64,000 bases of DNA from Megamerina dolium (taxonomy: Eukaryota > Arthropoda > Insecta > Diptera > Megamerinidae): positions 28,591,029-28,655,028 of the forward strand of contig OY978527.1 in assembly GCA_963854835.1 (NCBI GenBank), in the 5' to 3' direction. Position 1 is the first letter of the stretch; each line of letters begins with the position of its first letter. Under the pieces are notes generated by a model. It saw only the letters and a program-made list of their open reading frames with translations, was not told the origin of the DNA and did not search any database. Below are positions 22,201-34,657 of the stretch, one piece after another. The translations under genes and the position numbers were made by a program.

Positions 22201-23322
22201 GATAATTTCATTATAACAAAATCAAAACAAATATAATCGAACTTGCAGGAGAAACGTGGAACACAATCCAATAATAACAATAGTAGCAATAACGGCAGCA
22301 ATGGCAACAAGGCAGATGATCAGCAACAGCAACAACAAACGCAACAGCAGCAACAACAACAGCAGCCACAAAAATTGAAGCCAATTATAGTAACGGAGCG
22401 TAAAATGATATCGCTGAAAAAGCGCCAGCAGCAACAGCTGCAACGTGATATTGAAGATAAGCATCAACAATCGCATCAGCAAAAGCAGCAGCAGCAGCAG
22501 CATCACACTTATCACAAACAATCGCAGCAACCGCGTAAACAAATACCAACAGCTAAAATATTGCCAGAAGCAAAACGTACGCTGACTGATCATTTAACAA
22601 ATGCCTCCAATACGGCGATAATAAAGCCGGTGCAGAAGAAAGACATGCGTACACATACGCGTACGCCGACACCACCATCTCCACCACCACCAACAACAAC
22701 AGCAGCAGCTACTATTGTGAAGCATACACGTCGTCTCTCCACACCCAGCGATGATGAAGTCGAATTGGATTACGATGAAGATGAGTTAATGTTGGAAGAG
22801 GAGGATCGTCTGCTCGCAACGCCAACACCCTCACCGACAATGCCAGCATCGCGTACACCAACGCCAGAACCGCCACCGTCATCGACAGCCTCCAATAGGT
22901 CGGCAGCTGCTATGCACTATCAGCACAAATCACGTGGCACGGGTACGGGCACGACGATTATTCAAAAATCCATAACTGTAGGCGGCACCAGTTCGACCGC
23001 CTTCACGTCCAGCAATCGGCGTGTGGTATTACAATCTGGCGCCAACACCACCAGTAGTGGTGCATCTTCAGGCGGTGGTGGACGCAGCCACAGGGACACT
23101 GGAATTGAGTCGGGATCCTCAGCAACGATGGAGGCAAGCAAGCAAAATCGTCGCGGTCACAGTGATAACAGCTATAGCAGTCGAGCGAACAGCAACAGAA
23201 AGGGCATATTCGATCGTTTGGATGTGCGCAAGCAGCTGCAGGCAAGTGGCAGTGGCGGAGGCGGTGGCGGTGGCACCGAAAATAAACGCAAGACACAGCG
23301 TATTGTGCTTAAGCATGATTGA
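16211..23322 (+). CDS. Low-complexity RS/RD-rich RNA-associated protein, probably RBM33-like (6 exons, 1,184 aa)
   Basis: Exons 16211-16224, 16573-16664, 16734-17456, 17559-19084, 19157-19282 and 22249-23322 join in phase with GT/AG ends (donors GTAAGT, GTAAGA, GTAATA, GTAAGT, GTGAGT) and give 3,555 bp. The protein starts with an acidic segment (MSDS, then DDLLNYELGDDIDDQ). A Ser/Thr/Gln-rich region follows to about residue 276, then a Pro/Gly-rich region with GGGPPPPPG. After that come a conserved-looking KVLINPNFKGG stretch near 580, an RS and RD-rich block at about 640-785, a charged helix (EEDEETRAYRLEIEKQK, 786-827), a Gln-rich stretch, an acidic patch near 995 and a basic C-terminus. 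The acidic N-terminus and the EEDEETR helix recall RBM33, an RNA-binding mRNA-export factor, but I see no RRM. The likely role is nuclear RNA processing or export. The last intron (2,966 bp) hosts two transposons. Confidence 0.85.
19886..20480 (-). mobile_element. DD41D-type mariner relic in the last intron of the RBM33-like gene
   Basis: The minus strand carries the C-terminal third of a transposase: a degenerate NNGTTCHTARETM (QDGATCHTA expected, catalytic Asp lost), WPPRSCDLTPF with the third catalytic Asp replaced, YVKAHVYSDKPATVD, and the ending GQHLHEIIFKH. The N-terminal part is scrambled. It lies antisense to the host gene. The element edges are uncertain. Confidence 0.75.
20859..22118 (-). 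mobile_element. DD34D mariner with terminal inverted repeats, inactivated
   Basis: The ends are about 35-bp imperfect inverted repeats sharing GAAATCCATTATTTTT, flanked by TA at 20857-20858 and 22119-22120, giving about 1,260 bp. The open part of the transposase (20937-21617) has VTGDEKWV, FHQDNARPH and YSPDLTPSDY with 34 residues between the second and third Asp, and ends ERNGAYLT. The start codon region is near 21937 (MDTSKEKIRHSLQFFF), but stops and frameshifts separate it from the catalytic part, so it is dead. It sits antisense inside the last intron of the RBM33-like gene. Confidence 0.9.
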
Positions 23323-26300
23323 AGCACATAAATACCATACATACATTATTATACTACTACTAAATAATTATAATTGTAAACCAAAAAAAAAAAAAAAAAA
23401 AAAAATTGCATAGCTACATTTCTGGAATAGCGAACAATTAAATGCAGATTAATGTATATCTGATTTTGAGAGAAGAATGAAACCAATCAACCAACCACTT
23501 TCCCCCATAACTTTTTTTTTAGTTGTAATATATCATATTAATATTAATTTATAAAGTTTATAAATACACATATTGATTGAACATATGTGTATTATATGTA
23601 GTTAGTTAATGAGTTGCCTGCTACTATAAATTCAATGTATATCGCTATTATGCTAATATACTGCATAACTGCAAATTGATTATTTTATCGTTAGTACCTA
23701 TACATATATATTTAATTTTATTGTATTATTCCAACAAAAAAGTACTGGACGCAATAAATGTCCCTAGCATAGCATATATCGTAGTCGTAAGTTTATTATC
23801 CTCTAATCAACGTAACATGAATAAATTAAAGTCAAGTAAGAGTTTGAAAGTTATTAGAAGAAAATGTGTAAAAAACCACCGGTGGTAATGACGCCTTCGA
23901 TGTGAGACACGATGACAGGATGACATGAACCCTACATTAACTCTAGCAATCCATCTAATTGGAATTGCTTGATACTTTGAGTTTTGTTGTTTACATACCA
24001 ACAACTCAAAGACTTTTTTTCGTTATCTAATAATTTGAATTAGGAAATTAAAAAGTGAGAAGTGTTTTAGAACATAGTAGAATTTGCTATTTTTTTTTTT
24101 TTTTCAAATTTTGATTATACTTTCTTTTATACGAAATGTTTTCTCAATTAAGTATGGAAAATTATATATATAATTTTCCCTATCGTGATTAACAAGTTTC
24201 CGCAAACTTGGAATAAAACGCAATCTATTGAGTTATCGTTCAAAGCAAGTCACCTTCGAATGCAATGTACTTTAGATAGCAGTTTGAATAGTTCTTTTCG
24301 GCATGTCCACCATTTTTTTAGTGGATTCGACACAGTGTCGTACCTGCTAAGCAAGGCGCCTGTGTCTCAAACTGTTTTAAAATCGATTGAATTTGTTGAG
24401 CGCCAAATTGGTGATTTTCTCATGACATTAATTCTAATCCATATCAGTTGGCTTAGATGGAACTTCAAAATCACTAACAACTTGATCATGAAATTTGACA
24501 CAGATGTCAAAAAATAGTACTGCCAACCTGATAAAAATTGCCAACTGTCAATTGTATTTCGCCGCGCAAATTAAATTCAAGTTTGTGAACACTTTTAGAT
24601 CTCAGTAGTATTTCGAATTTATTATTTTAATCCTATTCTATGCGTTTCATTATTATTTAATTTCTGTTTTCAACGAAAAAAAAAAATTATGTAATGTTTA
24701 GTAATATAAGGGGATTCCCCTTATGTAACGAGCGATTTTTTGTGGGAGAACTGCTAAGGTAATCTCAATAATTCTCAAAATATCGCGTTATTCGTAATGC
24801 AGTTGCCGAGGGGTTTGACACAGATTTTGAATACTAAAAGAGATCGATTTAATACATAATATGTAAAAATATTAGAAAATGTTACACTGTTGAAGTTCTC
24901 CTTAAGGATATATTGGATGAATGCATACTATTAGAAAATCAACTCTGATTTGACTACAACAGCTGACTATAGGAAAACTGACAAAACTGAAAACTTATGA
25001 GTATGTATGACTATGGTATGATATGTAATTGTAGCAGTTATTCAAACTCCAAAAGAACTTTTACTGAATGTAGAATATCAGAATATCGTAGGTCTTCGTT
25101 TTTCATATAAAAACATTATAATAACCTTTTACCTACAATATTACTATTCTAAAGAGTATTTATTTTTCTATTAATTCAAAAATATGACACAGGAACTATT
25201 AATTATCTATCTCGTATAATATGTAAGACCAAACGACACATGACTTGAAATGGTCGTTTTGTTAATAATTTTTGATATTTATATTCAACACAATTTAATC
25301 CCCCTCAATCTGATAACATTATAGATTTAATATAATAATATGTAAATATAATTAGCATATAAGCTGTGTGTTTGCTTTTCTTACCCTTTTTAAAATCTGC
25401 TCGTATATTGTAAAAATATACACATGCACCAAACACATACAATACACATTCAACCAACTAAATACATATATTTACTTATCAAAAATGTTGTCAAGTATTT
25501 CTTCATAACTATTTTAGTTTATAAGCTGAAGCAAAGTAAAAAAAAAAATCGAAAAATATACATACAATATACTCCATAAATATCTATTTTAAACAGTAAA
25601 ATGTTCTTTTTTGTTGGTAATGTTGTAATTTTAGTTTAACATTATGTTATTAACATTAACATTTTAAATTCTATGTACATTTACATTTATGTACTGTATG
25701 CCTCTATGTATGTATTTTTTGTGAATTTTTTATTATTATTTTTTTAATGATCATTGTTATTTACTACTTGATCAATAATTTTTTTTTTTATTTATTTCAT
25801 TTCTATTGTGATTTTTATTTATTTTTTGATCCAATTTTTTTTTTATATATACATTACATATCTGGGTTGTATGTTTTGACACAATTATGACAATTATTGT
25901 ATGAAAATAAAAAGAAAAGGATATAAATAAATAAAATTGATATATTTTGGTGATTGTTTGTGAAAAATAACAGGTACTGTCATGTTCTGAATTTCATTTT
26001 TACGTGAAATCGATTCCGCTTCTTTTTCTACATTTCAAATCATTTTTTCAAGCGAAAATGAAATTCAGAACACATCATACTCATGTGAGCATGTCATATT
26101 TTAAATAAGTTTCTTGTAATAAGTTTCAACTTGAAAGATTTTTGTTTCACTACTATTTCCGATATTTTATTATTATTTTTCGATTCTAAGCAAAAGTGAG
26201 CTGTTTAAATTGATTTAATTATATATGTTTTTTGGTACAGCTAAGGACTAATTAAGTCTAATATTAATAATGTACCACTATTGGAATAAGTATGTATCCA

Positions 26301-28389
26301 AGAATAATCTAAATAAATAGCAAAATCATAAAAATGCAAATACACATTGTAGTGTATAGAGTTTTAAGTATATAAGAATTATATTGAAAATATTTTGTAA
26401 GCAAAGGACATACTCGTATATACAAAATACAAAATAGTTGCCTATAAATAATGCACACGTGTTGATTGAATAGAATATAAATAAGCTAAATAATTAATTA
26501 ATCAATTAATCAATTAAATTGGTGATTCACAAAGTGTCATATTGCCATAATCTTTTTCAATTTTACACTAGTTTGTTTGATAAATTCTATTGTTAGCTTA
26601 CATACAAAAAACAAATTAGCACAAAATATAACTCTGCATGCTATGTTTCGACTATTGAAATATAGAACTCACAATTATGAGATCATATTTTCGTACAGCT
26701 TGAGGATAACGATATTCAGACATTGTGAATCACTTAATTATATTCGTCGTCATTGATCTGATTTTACTATTAAAAAGAAAATATATTAGAAATCATTTAT
26801 TTTTCTAAAATTGTGTTCAACTCTAATAATTGTAGTGACATATACGCATATAAATTATTGGCAAGTGATTGTTGATCTAACATCTGTATGATTAAACTTA
26901 TAGTTTGTGATTATTTTATATTTAATTTACAATTTAAACAAATCTGAGAAAAAGAATTGTCCATTGCATTGTCTCCCATCACATTTCTGTAACTTTCTGT
27001 GACTATTCTTCCTCAAACAATAGATAAATAATCTCCATAAATTAACATTTTGCAATTGTCCGATTTCATAAATATTTCTATCACTTGAAAGTTGTAAGCA
27101 ATGAACAATTCGTAAGTCCTGTAACCATAGACATAAATATAATGCTGAAACTACAACTTTATAAAATTGTTAATACTATTAAGAGAAACTACTATGTACG
27201 TATGATGTGCCGTTTTTGAATTTCGCTTTCGATCGAAATTGAAATGTCAGTGTCAGGGAAGTGAAATTTAGAATATGCTTGAATATCTATTCAATAATAA
27301 TAATAATTATACTTTTAAAAATGCTTGAAATGTGGTTGAAGAAAATAACAACAAAAAACAAAAAGCAAGAATCGATTTGAGATCGAAAATTTGTGAATTA
27401 AATAATGATTGATTGAGTTGTAAGTAAGTAAGGTTACAAAAATGTATAGTGTGCTTTAAACAAATATTAATATAATTGTATTGAAAATAGTAGTAGCAAC
27501 TCAAAATAAGAAGAAAAAAAAAATATAAATATATATTGTACTACAACATAAAATACACAAACACATTATATATATTACTTAATAAATATATTAAATATTA
27601 TTGCTATTTAATTAACCCAAAAAAAAAAAATACAATTCAAACAAATGCAAAGCTTATAAAGTATGATTAATCATCATTATTATAAATAACAAAATTTTTT
27701 TAGTATATTAATTTCATTTTAATAGTGTAAATAATTTAAATTTTCGAATATTCATATCTATTTTTTTATTTCTCATATATTTTTCCACAAAATACAAAAA
27801 AAAAAAAATCATTAACAAACACAAAGTAGTGAGAGAAAAATAAAACTGAAATGTGATTTTTACATAACATAAGGTACATAAAAAATGTACAATATACATA
27901 TAAATAATAGTAGTCAGATATGTATTTGATGATAGCCACGGGATTACATGTTTTTTTTTGTTTGTTTTGGTCTTAAATATTTTTTTTTTTTTTCAATCTT
28001 TGGCATTCTCTCTAAAATTGGATTTTTGCAGCATTTGCATTGAATCTTCATTCGTATGTCTGATTTAATAGAAAGGTCGTCATTCTACAAATTATATTTC
28101 ATTTCAGACATAATTTTTATGGAATTTATTATTTTAGTGTTTTATTAAAAAACAATACAAAATAAATGTATGGTACTTAAAAGTCCCGCGGGGTTCTTTC
28201 GCCTCGCCGACAGTTTATTGCTGTCATATTTGAGAAAATGTCAAAACAATTCTGTGGCAATAATCAGTAACGCCGACCTAAGATGCGTTCAGAAATAATT
28301 TTTTGGCTTGGCAACTAGGTCATTGACGATTTTTTCATACAATTAAAACAGAACATTAATCAATAATATCATTTCCATTTTGTCTGATG
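23323..28389. other. Long AT-rich non-coding region downstream of the RBM33-like gene
   Basis: Begins with a short 3' flank and a run of about 24 A at 23382-23405. An AATAAA at about 23753 is a possible distal polyadenylation signal. The rest is low-complexity A/T with poly-T runs and short palindromes (24156-24179; 24703-24721). A 110-residue frame at 24185-24517 and others are small, AT-rich and unrecognised. Near 28170-28200 there is a faint match to the SINE 3' end found at 56182. Confidence 0.5.
25983..26072. repeat. 90-bp inverted repeat (hairpin or tiny MITE)
   Basis: TGTTCTGAATTTCATTTT at 25983-26000 is exactly repeated in reverse complement at 26055-26072. The similarity extends a further 10 bases inward (ACGTGAAA versus GCTTGAAA). 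The loop is about 54 bp. No coding content. Confidence 0.6.
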
Positions 28390-28900
28390 GTGTTTTGCCA
28401 TCTTTTTGGCCACTTTTTGTGTCCGCACGCATAGAACTTCTGACCTTTGGTGGATGTAATATCAATTCCCACACAAGCTCTATTAACTTTTGGCGAGTGA
28501 CTGACGTCTAGTATTACGATGATGGAAAGTTACATTCATAACGCCTGAACCACGTTTCAAAAAGGATCGAATTCGTTTAAAACAAATGTTCTAATTCATG
28601 TGGTACTTAAATATCAATATTTTTAACGAGTGCGAGATGTTTTAAATATATTCTCATTCGCTGTATGTGACACACATTTAACTCTCTGTAATTTCTCGCA
28701 TAATTGCCTGCTGATCTGTTTCGATAATGGCCTAATTATGAGATACATTCGATCTTCGTGTGTGATCGAAAGTGAAGAATAGCGCTGTTGTGAATTTTAT
28801 TAGATTGGGTTGGATTTTCTTCCATCAGTGAAACCAGCTTTTCAAGTACTCACGATCTTAGAACGAAACGAAATTAATAAAAAACTCAAAATACTTACAA
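28390..28900 (-). mobile_element. Decayed DD34D mariner relic
   Basis: Although broken by many stops and indels, the minus strand reads AIIETDQQ and REITE (helix-turn-helix region), then VPHEL, then IELVWELILHPP just before the third catalytic position, and ends WPKRWQNTIRQNGNDIID followed by a stop, a typical mariner C-terminus. No open frame remains. Confidence 0.7.
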
Positions 28901-30804
28901 TTTCAACAATTTCTCACACTTTGCTTTGCGAATGCAATTCATTATAATGCACTATAATGAGCATCGGCCACCTTTGATTTAAAATTCTTCAGAAAGAGAC
29001 TTGTCAAATCAATTCTGGCACTGCCTTTCTTTTAAGACTTCGTTAACATACAGATCATGTTTAATTTTAAGCAGCTTGGTTGCCTATCAAATAGTTATTA
29101 TGTACGGTTTTTAAAAATTTTCTCTCAAGCAACGGTTTATTGTTACGCTTCCTCATAAAGATTCTTTTGAAAAATGCTGATAAAATAATTCTTATTGTTG
29201 ATTCAAAGTTCAAAATTTAAATATTCGAACTTTTCTTCATTTATCAATTAAACTGGTGCCGTCATCAGTATCGTTAAATCTGAATTATTGAGTTATTGTT
29301 TAAATTTTTCGTAAAATTCGGCTTTCATAATTTTCTGAAAATCGATTGCATTAAAGTTTGAATATTTAATCAACCCATTGCGTTTTTGATTGAAGTAATT
29401 TTCTTCCAAACAATAAATTCAATAAAATTTATTTGAGCGGTTATTGTCTTTTGCCACAGAATTTTTAAAACATTAGGCGTTTTCAAAAATAATAGAGCTT
29501 AAAATTATGGTTAGAGCAGTGCTATTATTTCATTAAAAGCAATGCGCATTAATAAAAGCGAACACTTGATCTTATTTTTTGTTATATTTTGCACGCAGTC
29601 AACTACGATTTGAACTCATTTGAGTAAATATAAAAGTGTGGATAGGAATTTAATTTTTGATATGTGTTCCGTTGGCAATAATTTTATAATTTGTTATTAT
29701 TGTTGATATTTCCTAATTTGTTATCTATGTATTGTATTATACTATTATTGTGTAAAGGAGGAACTGCTGTTTGTTATATGCTGCAAGGCAGCACATTGCG
29801 CCTACGTAAAGGCTGTTCAAAAGAAATTGTTAAACGATTGTAATTTAGTTTGTAAATGATTATAACAGTTGAGGTTTTCTTTTTCTTTTTTTGTTGTTAA
29901 GTAATTTTCGTTTTATTTTAATTTAATATATTTCCATTTTTTTCATTATAAATTTTCCCCTTTCAATTTGATTATATTTTTATTTGATTTCTTTTTTTAA
30001 GTAATTTTAAATTTGTTGCTCGTTTGCTTATTGTGTAATTAATTTGTGTTTATATTCAGATATACCTATTACCTATACCTATACATATTTATATATTTAC
30101 TATAACTGATATGTGATTGATCTCTTTTATAAAGATTTTTTCTTGCAGCCATATACATTTGTTCGTTTTATGAACAAAATGTCCATACAAAAAAAAAAAA
30201 AACAAAAAATAATACAAATTTTGCCATATTGATGAAAAGAAGAAGTAGAAGAAGTGAACTCAATAACGAAATCAAATAAAGTTTTGAATATTTTTTTACA
30301 GCAAATTAAATTGTTAACTTGGTTTTTATTTTTATGTCTTAATGTAGTACTTATGCATGTACCGAATATTTATATAGTGTTCAAATGAATGAAAATATTA
30401 TATATGATGGACAATATTGCTAAAAAAAAAAATGGGGTTGTAATCCATCTGCGGGTTTTGAATATAGCACCTTGATTTTGCAGCAGCCACGGGATTTTGA
30501 TACGCCTAACTATGTCAATATCCGTATACAGCTCGTATGGCTAGCTAATCAACCCATCATCCGAGGTGGAAGGCACCTCAGGCTTCATCACTTAATGTAG
30601 GTAGAGGCTCGCACCGCACATTGGTACATTTAGGCGATCAAATTTCAAATTTTGTAACTATTTTTGCTTTTCATTCGCTGCCTCCACGGTGTCAAAGTTT
30701 CGTGACGCTAATTATGCACTGCCTTTCTAGCTGTGTTTAAGGTAAGTAAACTTTTAGAAATATTTTTATACAAATTCGTGGTTTCATTTAATCACTTCGA
30801 TTAA
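28901..30804. other. Gene-free AT-rich stretch
   Basis: No supported gene. Long A/T runs up to about 30420, then about 300 bp of more complex sequence (30430-30720) that looks like a repeat remnant but matches nothing I recognise. Confidence 0.4.
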
Positions 30805-33060
30805 AATGGATAATTGTACAGCAGGAAAATATGATGTGCTTTAAAACTGTTGAGTAGAAAAGATTTATGAGCCAGAGTAGGTTTTTGAGCTTTATAAAGG
30901 GTTATCCATTTCGCGGTTTCAAAAATATAGGGCTAGAATTCGACATCTGTCAAACTGAGTTGTTAAAACAATTTCTTTCTTTTTCAGTTCAAAGTCTGAC
31001 ATTTGCGAAAATGGATCGCTTAACTATCGCACAACGCATTAAAATTGTAAAAAATGGTGATTCTGCTACAGCCACATATCGTGCTTTAAGAGGAGATTAT
31101 GGTTTACATAATCGTCCAACTACGCAAGCAATTGGCAAAATTGTGAAGAAATATGAAGAGACTGGATCGGTTACAGATATTGTAGGGCCTGTGCATCATC
31201 GTTTCGCTCGTACCACCGAAAATATCGCTGCTGTAAGTGAAAGTGTTGCCGAAGACCCGAATGTTTAGATTCCTCGTCGTTCTCAGGAATTAGGACTGTC
31301 TTACGGCACATTATGGCGTATTTTGCATTTGGATCTACACCTACATCCATATAAAATCCAGCTCACACAACAACTGAAGCCAGCTAACCATTCACAATGT
31401 CGTAGATACGTCGAATGGGTGCTTGAACAACAGGCGGTGGACGGCGATTTTTCGAACAAAATTTTCTTCAGCGACGAAGCACATTTCTCACTCGGTGGGT
31501 ATGTTAACAAACAAAATTGTCGTATTTGGGGTTCTGAGAATCCTCAAGTAATTGAAGAGAAGCCACTACATCCACAAAAAGTCTGCTTGGTGCGCTCTTT
31601 GGTCCGGAGGTGTGATTGGACCTTACTTCTTCGAAAACGGCGATGGAACGACTGTCATCGTCAATTCGGAGCGTTATGGTCATATGATAACCGACTTTTT
31701 TTTGCCTGCTATTGAAGAATACGACTTAGAGAATATGTGGTTTCAGCAAGACGGTGCCACATGCCAAACAACTAGAGCGAATATGGCTTTATTGCAAGAG
31801 AAATTTTCTGGCCGCGTAATTTCTCGTCGTGGCGATATCAAGTGGCCACCAAGATCATGCGATTTTACACCGCTTGACTTTTTTTTGTGGGGCTACGCGA
31901 AAGACCGTGTTTATGCAGATAAACCTTTAACTCTTGAGCACCTAAAAACCAACATTCGTCACGTTATGGCTGAGATACCGCCCAATATGTGTCAAAAAGT
32001 GGTCGAAAATTACCTCAAAAGAATCGATGCTTGCAACAATTCGCGTGGTGGTCATTTAAATGATGTAGTATTTCACACATAATGTCAACGTTCAAACTTT
32101 ATAATAAAAAAGAAATATCATGATAAAAAATATTTTATATGTGTTTTATTTACATTTACTTTTGAAACCGCAAAATGGATAACCCTTTATCGAGAGACTT
32201 TCGCTTGGTGAATAGTGGTTATCAAGATCAAATGTTTTTATATGGCATAAACGGTTTGTGGATGGCAGAGAGTCGCTGGAAGATGAAATAAAAGAAGGAA
32301 GGCCAATTTCAGTTCGGATGCCGGAAGCGATCCAGAAAGTACGTGATTTTATTACAGAAGACCGCAATGCTTCAGTGAAAATGATGGAAGAGGCTTTACA
32401 CATCAACAGAGAAACTATCCGACTCATTCTTCACGAGGATTTGGGCAAAACAAAGGTCTGCGCGAGATTTGTTCCACACACATTGACCGAGGACCAAAAA
32501 TGAATGAGAGTCAGTTATTCTAGAGACATGGTTGCAGCTGCAGAAATTGATCTAAACTTCCTGAAAACAATTGTTACGGGTGGTGAAACATGGTGTTTCC
32601 AATACTATCCAGAAACTATGCGGAATGGAAATCAAAAAACTCACAACAAGCCAAAAAAACACGAAAAGTTCCATCAAAAATCAAAACAATGCTCATCACA
32701 TTCTTCGATAGCAAAGGAATTATCCACAAAGAATTTGTTCCAACTGGTCAAACAGTTACTTCCGCATGTTACCTCGAAGTTTTGAAGCGTTCGATGTCCA
32801 GAATCCGTCGTGTTTGACCAGAATACCGCGATGCAAAAACTTGGTCTCTGTTGCACGATAATGCACCAAGTCACACAGCACTCATTGTTTGTCAATTTTT
32901 GGCCCGGCATCAGGTCTGTGTGTTGAATCAACCGCCGTATTCACCTGATTTGGCACCGTGTAATTGGAGGCAATTCCGAAAAATGAGCTGCAACACGCTC
33001 ACCATTAGATCGATATAACAAGTGTATTGAATCAGGAGGAGAATATTTCGAATAAATATA
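30805..33060 (+). mobile_element. Older DD34D mariner relic, split by a later insertion
   Basis: Right of the insertion the sequence reads WLSRSNVFIWHKRF, DGRESLEDEIKEGRP, a helix-turn-helix, then ETWCFQYYPET, FFDSKGIIHKEFVPTG, HDNAPSHTAL and PPYSPDLAPCN. The first catalytic Asp is Gly (TGGETW) and the third is Asn, with 34 residues between positions two and three. Stops and a frameshift break it. A possible N-terminus (ATG at 30810) lies left of the insertion, and the join across the inserted element is plausible but not certain. Confidence 0.75.
30897..32187 (+). mobile_element. DD41D 'rosa'-like mariner, nearly intact
   Basis: Bounded by 28-bp inverted repeats with one mismatch (start AAGGGTTATCCATTTCGCGG) and TA duplications at 30895-30896 and 32188-32189; 1,291 bp. 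The transposase starts at 31011 (MDRLTIAQRIKIV), with a helix-turn-helix in the first 80 residues. The catalytic residues lie in FFSDEAHF, FQQDGATC and FTPLDFF with 41 residues between the second and third Asp, and it ends NDVVFHT at 32082. Two lesions only: a TAG at 31266-31268 and a frameshift near 31583. DD41D spacing is the hallmark of the rosa subfamily described from Ceratitis rosa and other tephritids. Confidence 0.9.
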
Positions 33061-34657
33061 CCGAAAAATTAGCAGATATCGTGTTTTAATTGTGTTTTCT
33101 GGAGGCAGTCTTAATACATAATTGTCGCACTTTGTATGTACAGAATATTCTGCTCCTTTACCGTACTGTTTTCATTAATATATACAGGGTGTGTGTTAAT
33201 ATTAAACAAAAAGGTAGAGAAGAATAAAAAATTTTAGTGGAGGGGTGTGGGTTGGCTTGTGGTATCGATGGGTGTTTTGAGATCGAAGATAGTTTGCACT
33301 ACTTTTAGAAAACTTTAAAAAGCGTTTAAAAACTTGCAAATAACCATTTTTTTTAAACTACTTAAGATTGGTTGGTCTCACACTCTTGCAGTATTGCAAA
33401 CATTTCTTTTTAAAATTTCCAAAACTAAGTTCTTCGAAGGTCAAATACATAGTTCGTAGAAGAGTTTAACGAGTTTCCGTAAACTACAAAATGTCACCAT
33501 TAAGTGCTTATATAGATGCTGCCGAAAAATATGAGGTGAAACCGGAAGCCATACTACAGAAGACATGACTTTATTAAAAAATAGTTTTGCCAAATGCAAC
33601 AGCGATTTTAAGACAACGTGGACCGAGGCCCATAGAAAATTCAGTGTTTCGTTAAATATAAAAAAACTTAAAAAGGAAACTTTACACAACTGCAGTGATA
33701 CAGTAGACTCTGCTGTAGCAACTCAAATTAAATTACAGTCAGTTGGAACGAGATAAAAATTGCAGGGTCAACAATAAATGCTTTACAAACCAAGTTAGAC
33801 AGTCAGTCAGGAGTTAAGAACTTTGAGGGTGATGAATATTTTAACGCGACCGGTGTCCTCCCTTGACGCACCATTAGAGGTACTAGTATCTGTTGCCTGT
33901 GGAGGAATGAAGTCACTAAATCCTCACGCGGCTTTCGTATAATGGGGCAGATACCTACCGTGATTTTCGAACAAGGGACTATAGTGATAACTTGATGAGA
34001 TAGCTTAACTCTACGGGATGTGCTTAGTAGGAGTCAGTGTTCAATGGGGAAGTGAAACGGCGTTTTAACGCTAAATGTGAATCATAGTACGCTTCTGTGA
34101 ATCATCAGCCACCGTAAGCCCCCAAACATAATGTTGCCTTCTTCAACACCTTTAATTAGACTTCAGAGAATTATCTCTCTGTTGATTCTGAGGTATGCAT
34201 ATGATATGCAATGTTTGCTTTTTAGTTTTCTCTATAGAACACAATTTTAGTTTTTTTTTTTTAAATCAAACTACCGTTTTTCATGTTAAACTACGTATGT
34301 ATTTATAGTATGTATTTATGATATTTACAATGCTCCATAAATATTTGTGTTTTTTTGCATATAATTGAAATTATATTTCGTTATACACATTTTCTGATAT
34401 AGTCGTAATCATTAATATTAATTATAGAACTAGATATGTATTTATATACTAATTTAGTTTATTCATGAGTGAGTATGTGCTTTAACGTCAAATTTAAATA
34501 AACTGTAATAAATTAAGCTATATAATTGTTATAATATTATGTTTAAATTTGTTTGTTTTTTTTTATTTTGGCGCCATTATTATTTGTTGCCGCACAAATA
34601 TATTCGTCTTTTTCACATTTTTGATTTTGCATATTTTTCGGGGACTTCTAAATAACG
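33061..34657. other. Gene-free region with an unidentified repeat-like segment
   Basis: 33061-33440 contains an ACAGGGTGTG motif near 33184 of the kind found at insect transposon ends. 33480-34140 is richer in G/C than its surroundings and holds a broken frame with many Lys/Glu residues around 33565-33756. It looks like a decayed element, but I cannot name it. The rest is AT-rich 3' flank of the minus-strand gene ending at 34658, with a candidate AATAAA at 34562-34567. Confidence 0.4.

Noticed and set aside
24185..24517. 110-residue plus-strand frame
   Set aside because: No recognisable domain, no splice context and no codon bias distinct from the surrounding AT-rich DNA.
28170..28200. Possible third SINE fragment
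   Set aside because: Only about 30 bp near the 3' end resembles the SINE and the similarity stops there; too weak to list as a copy.
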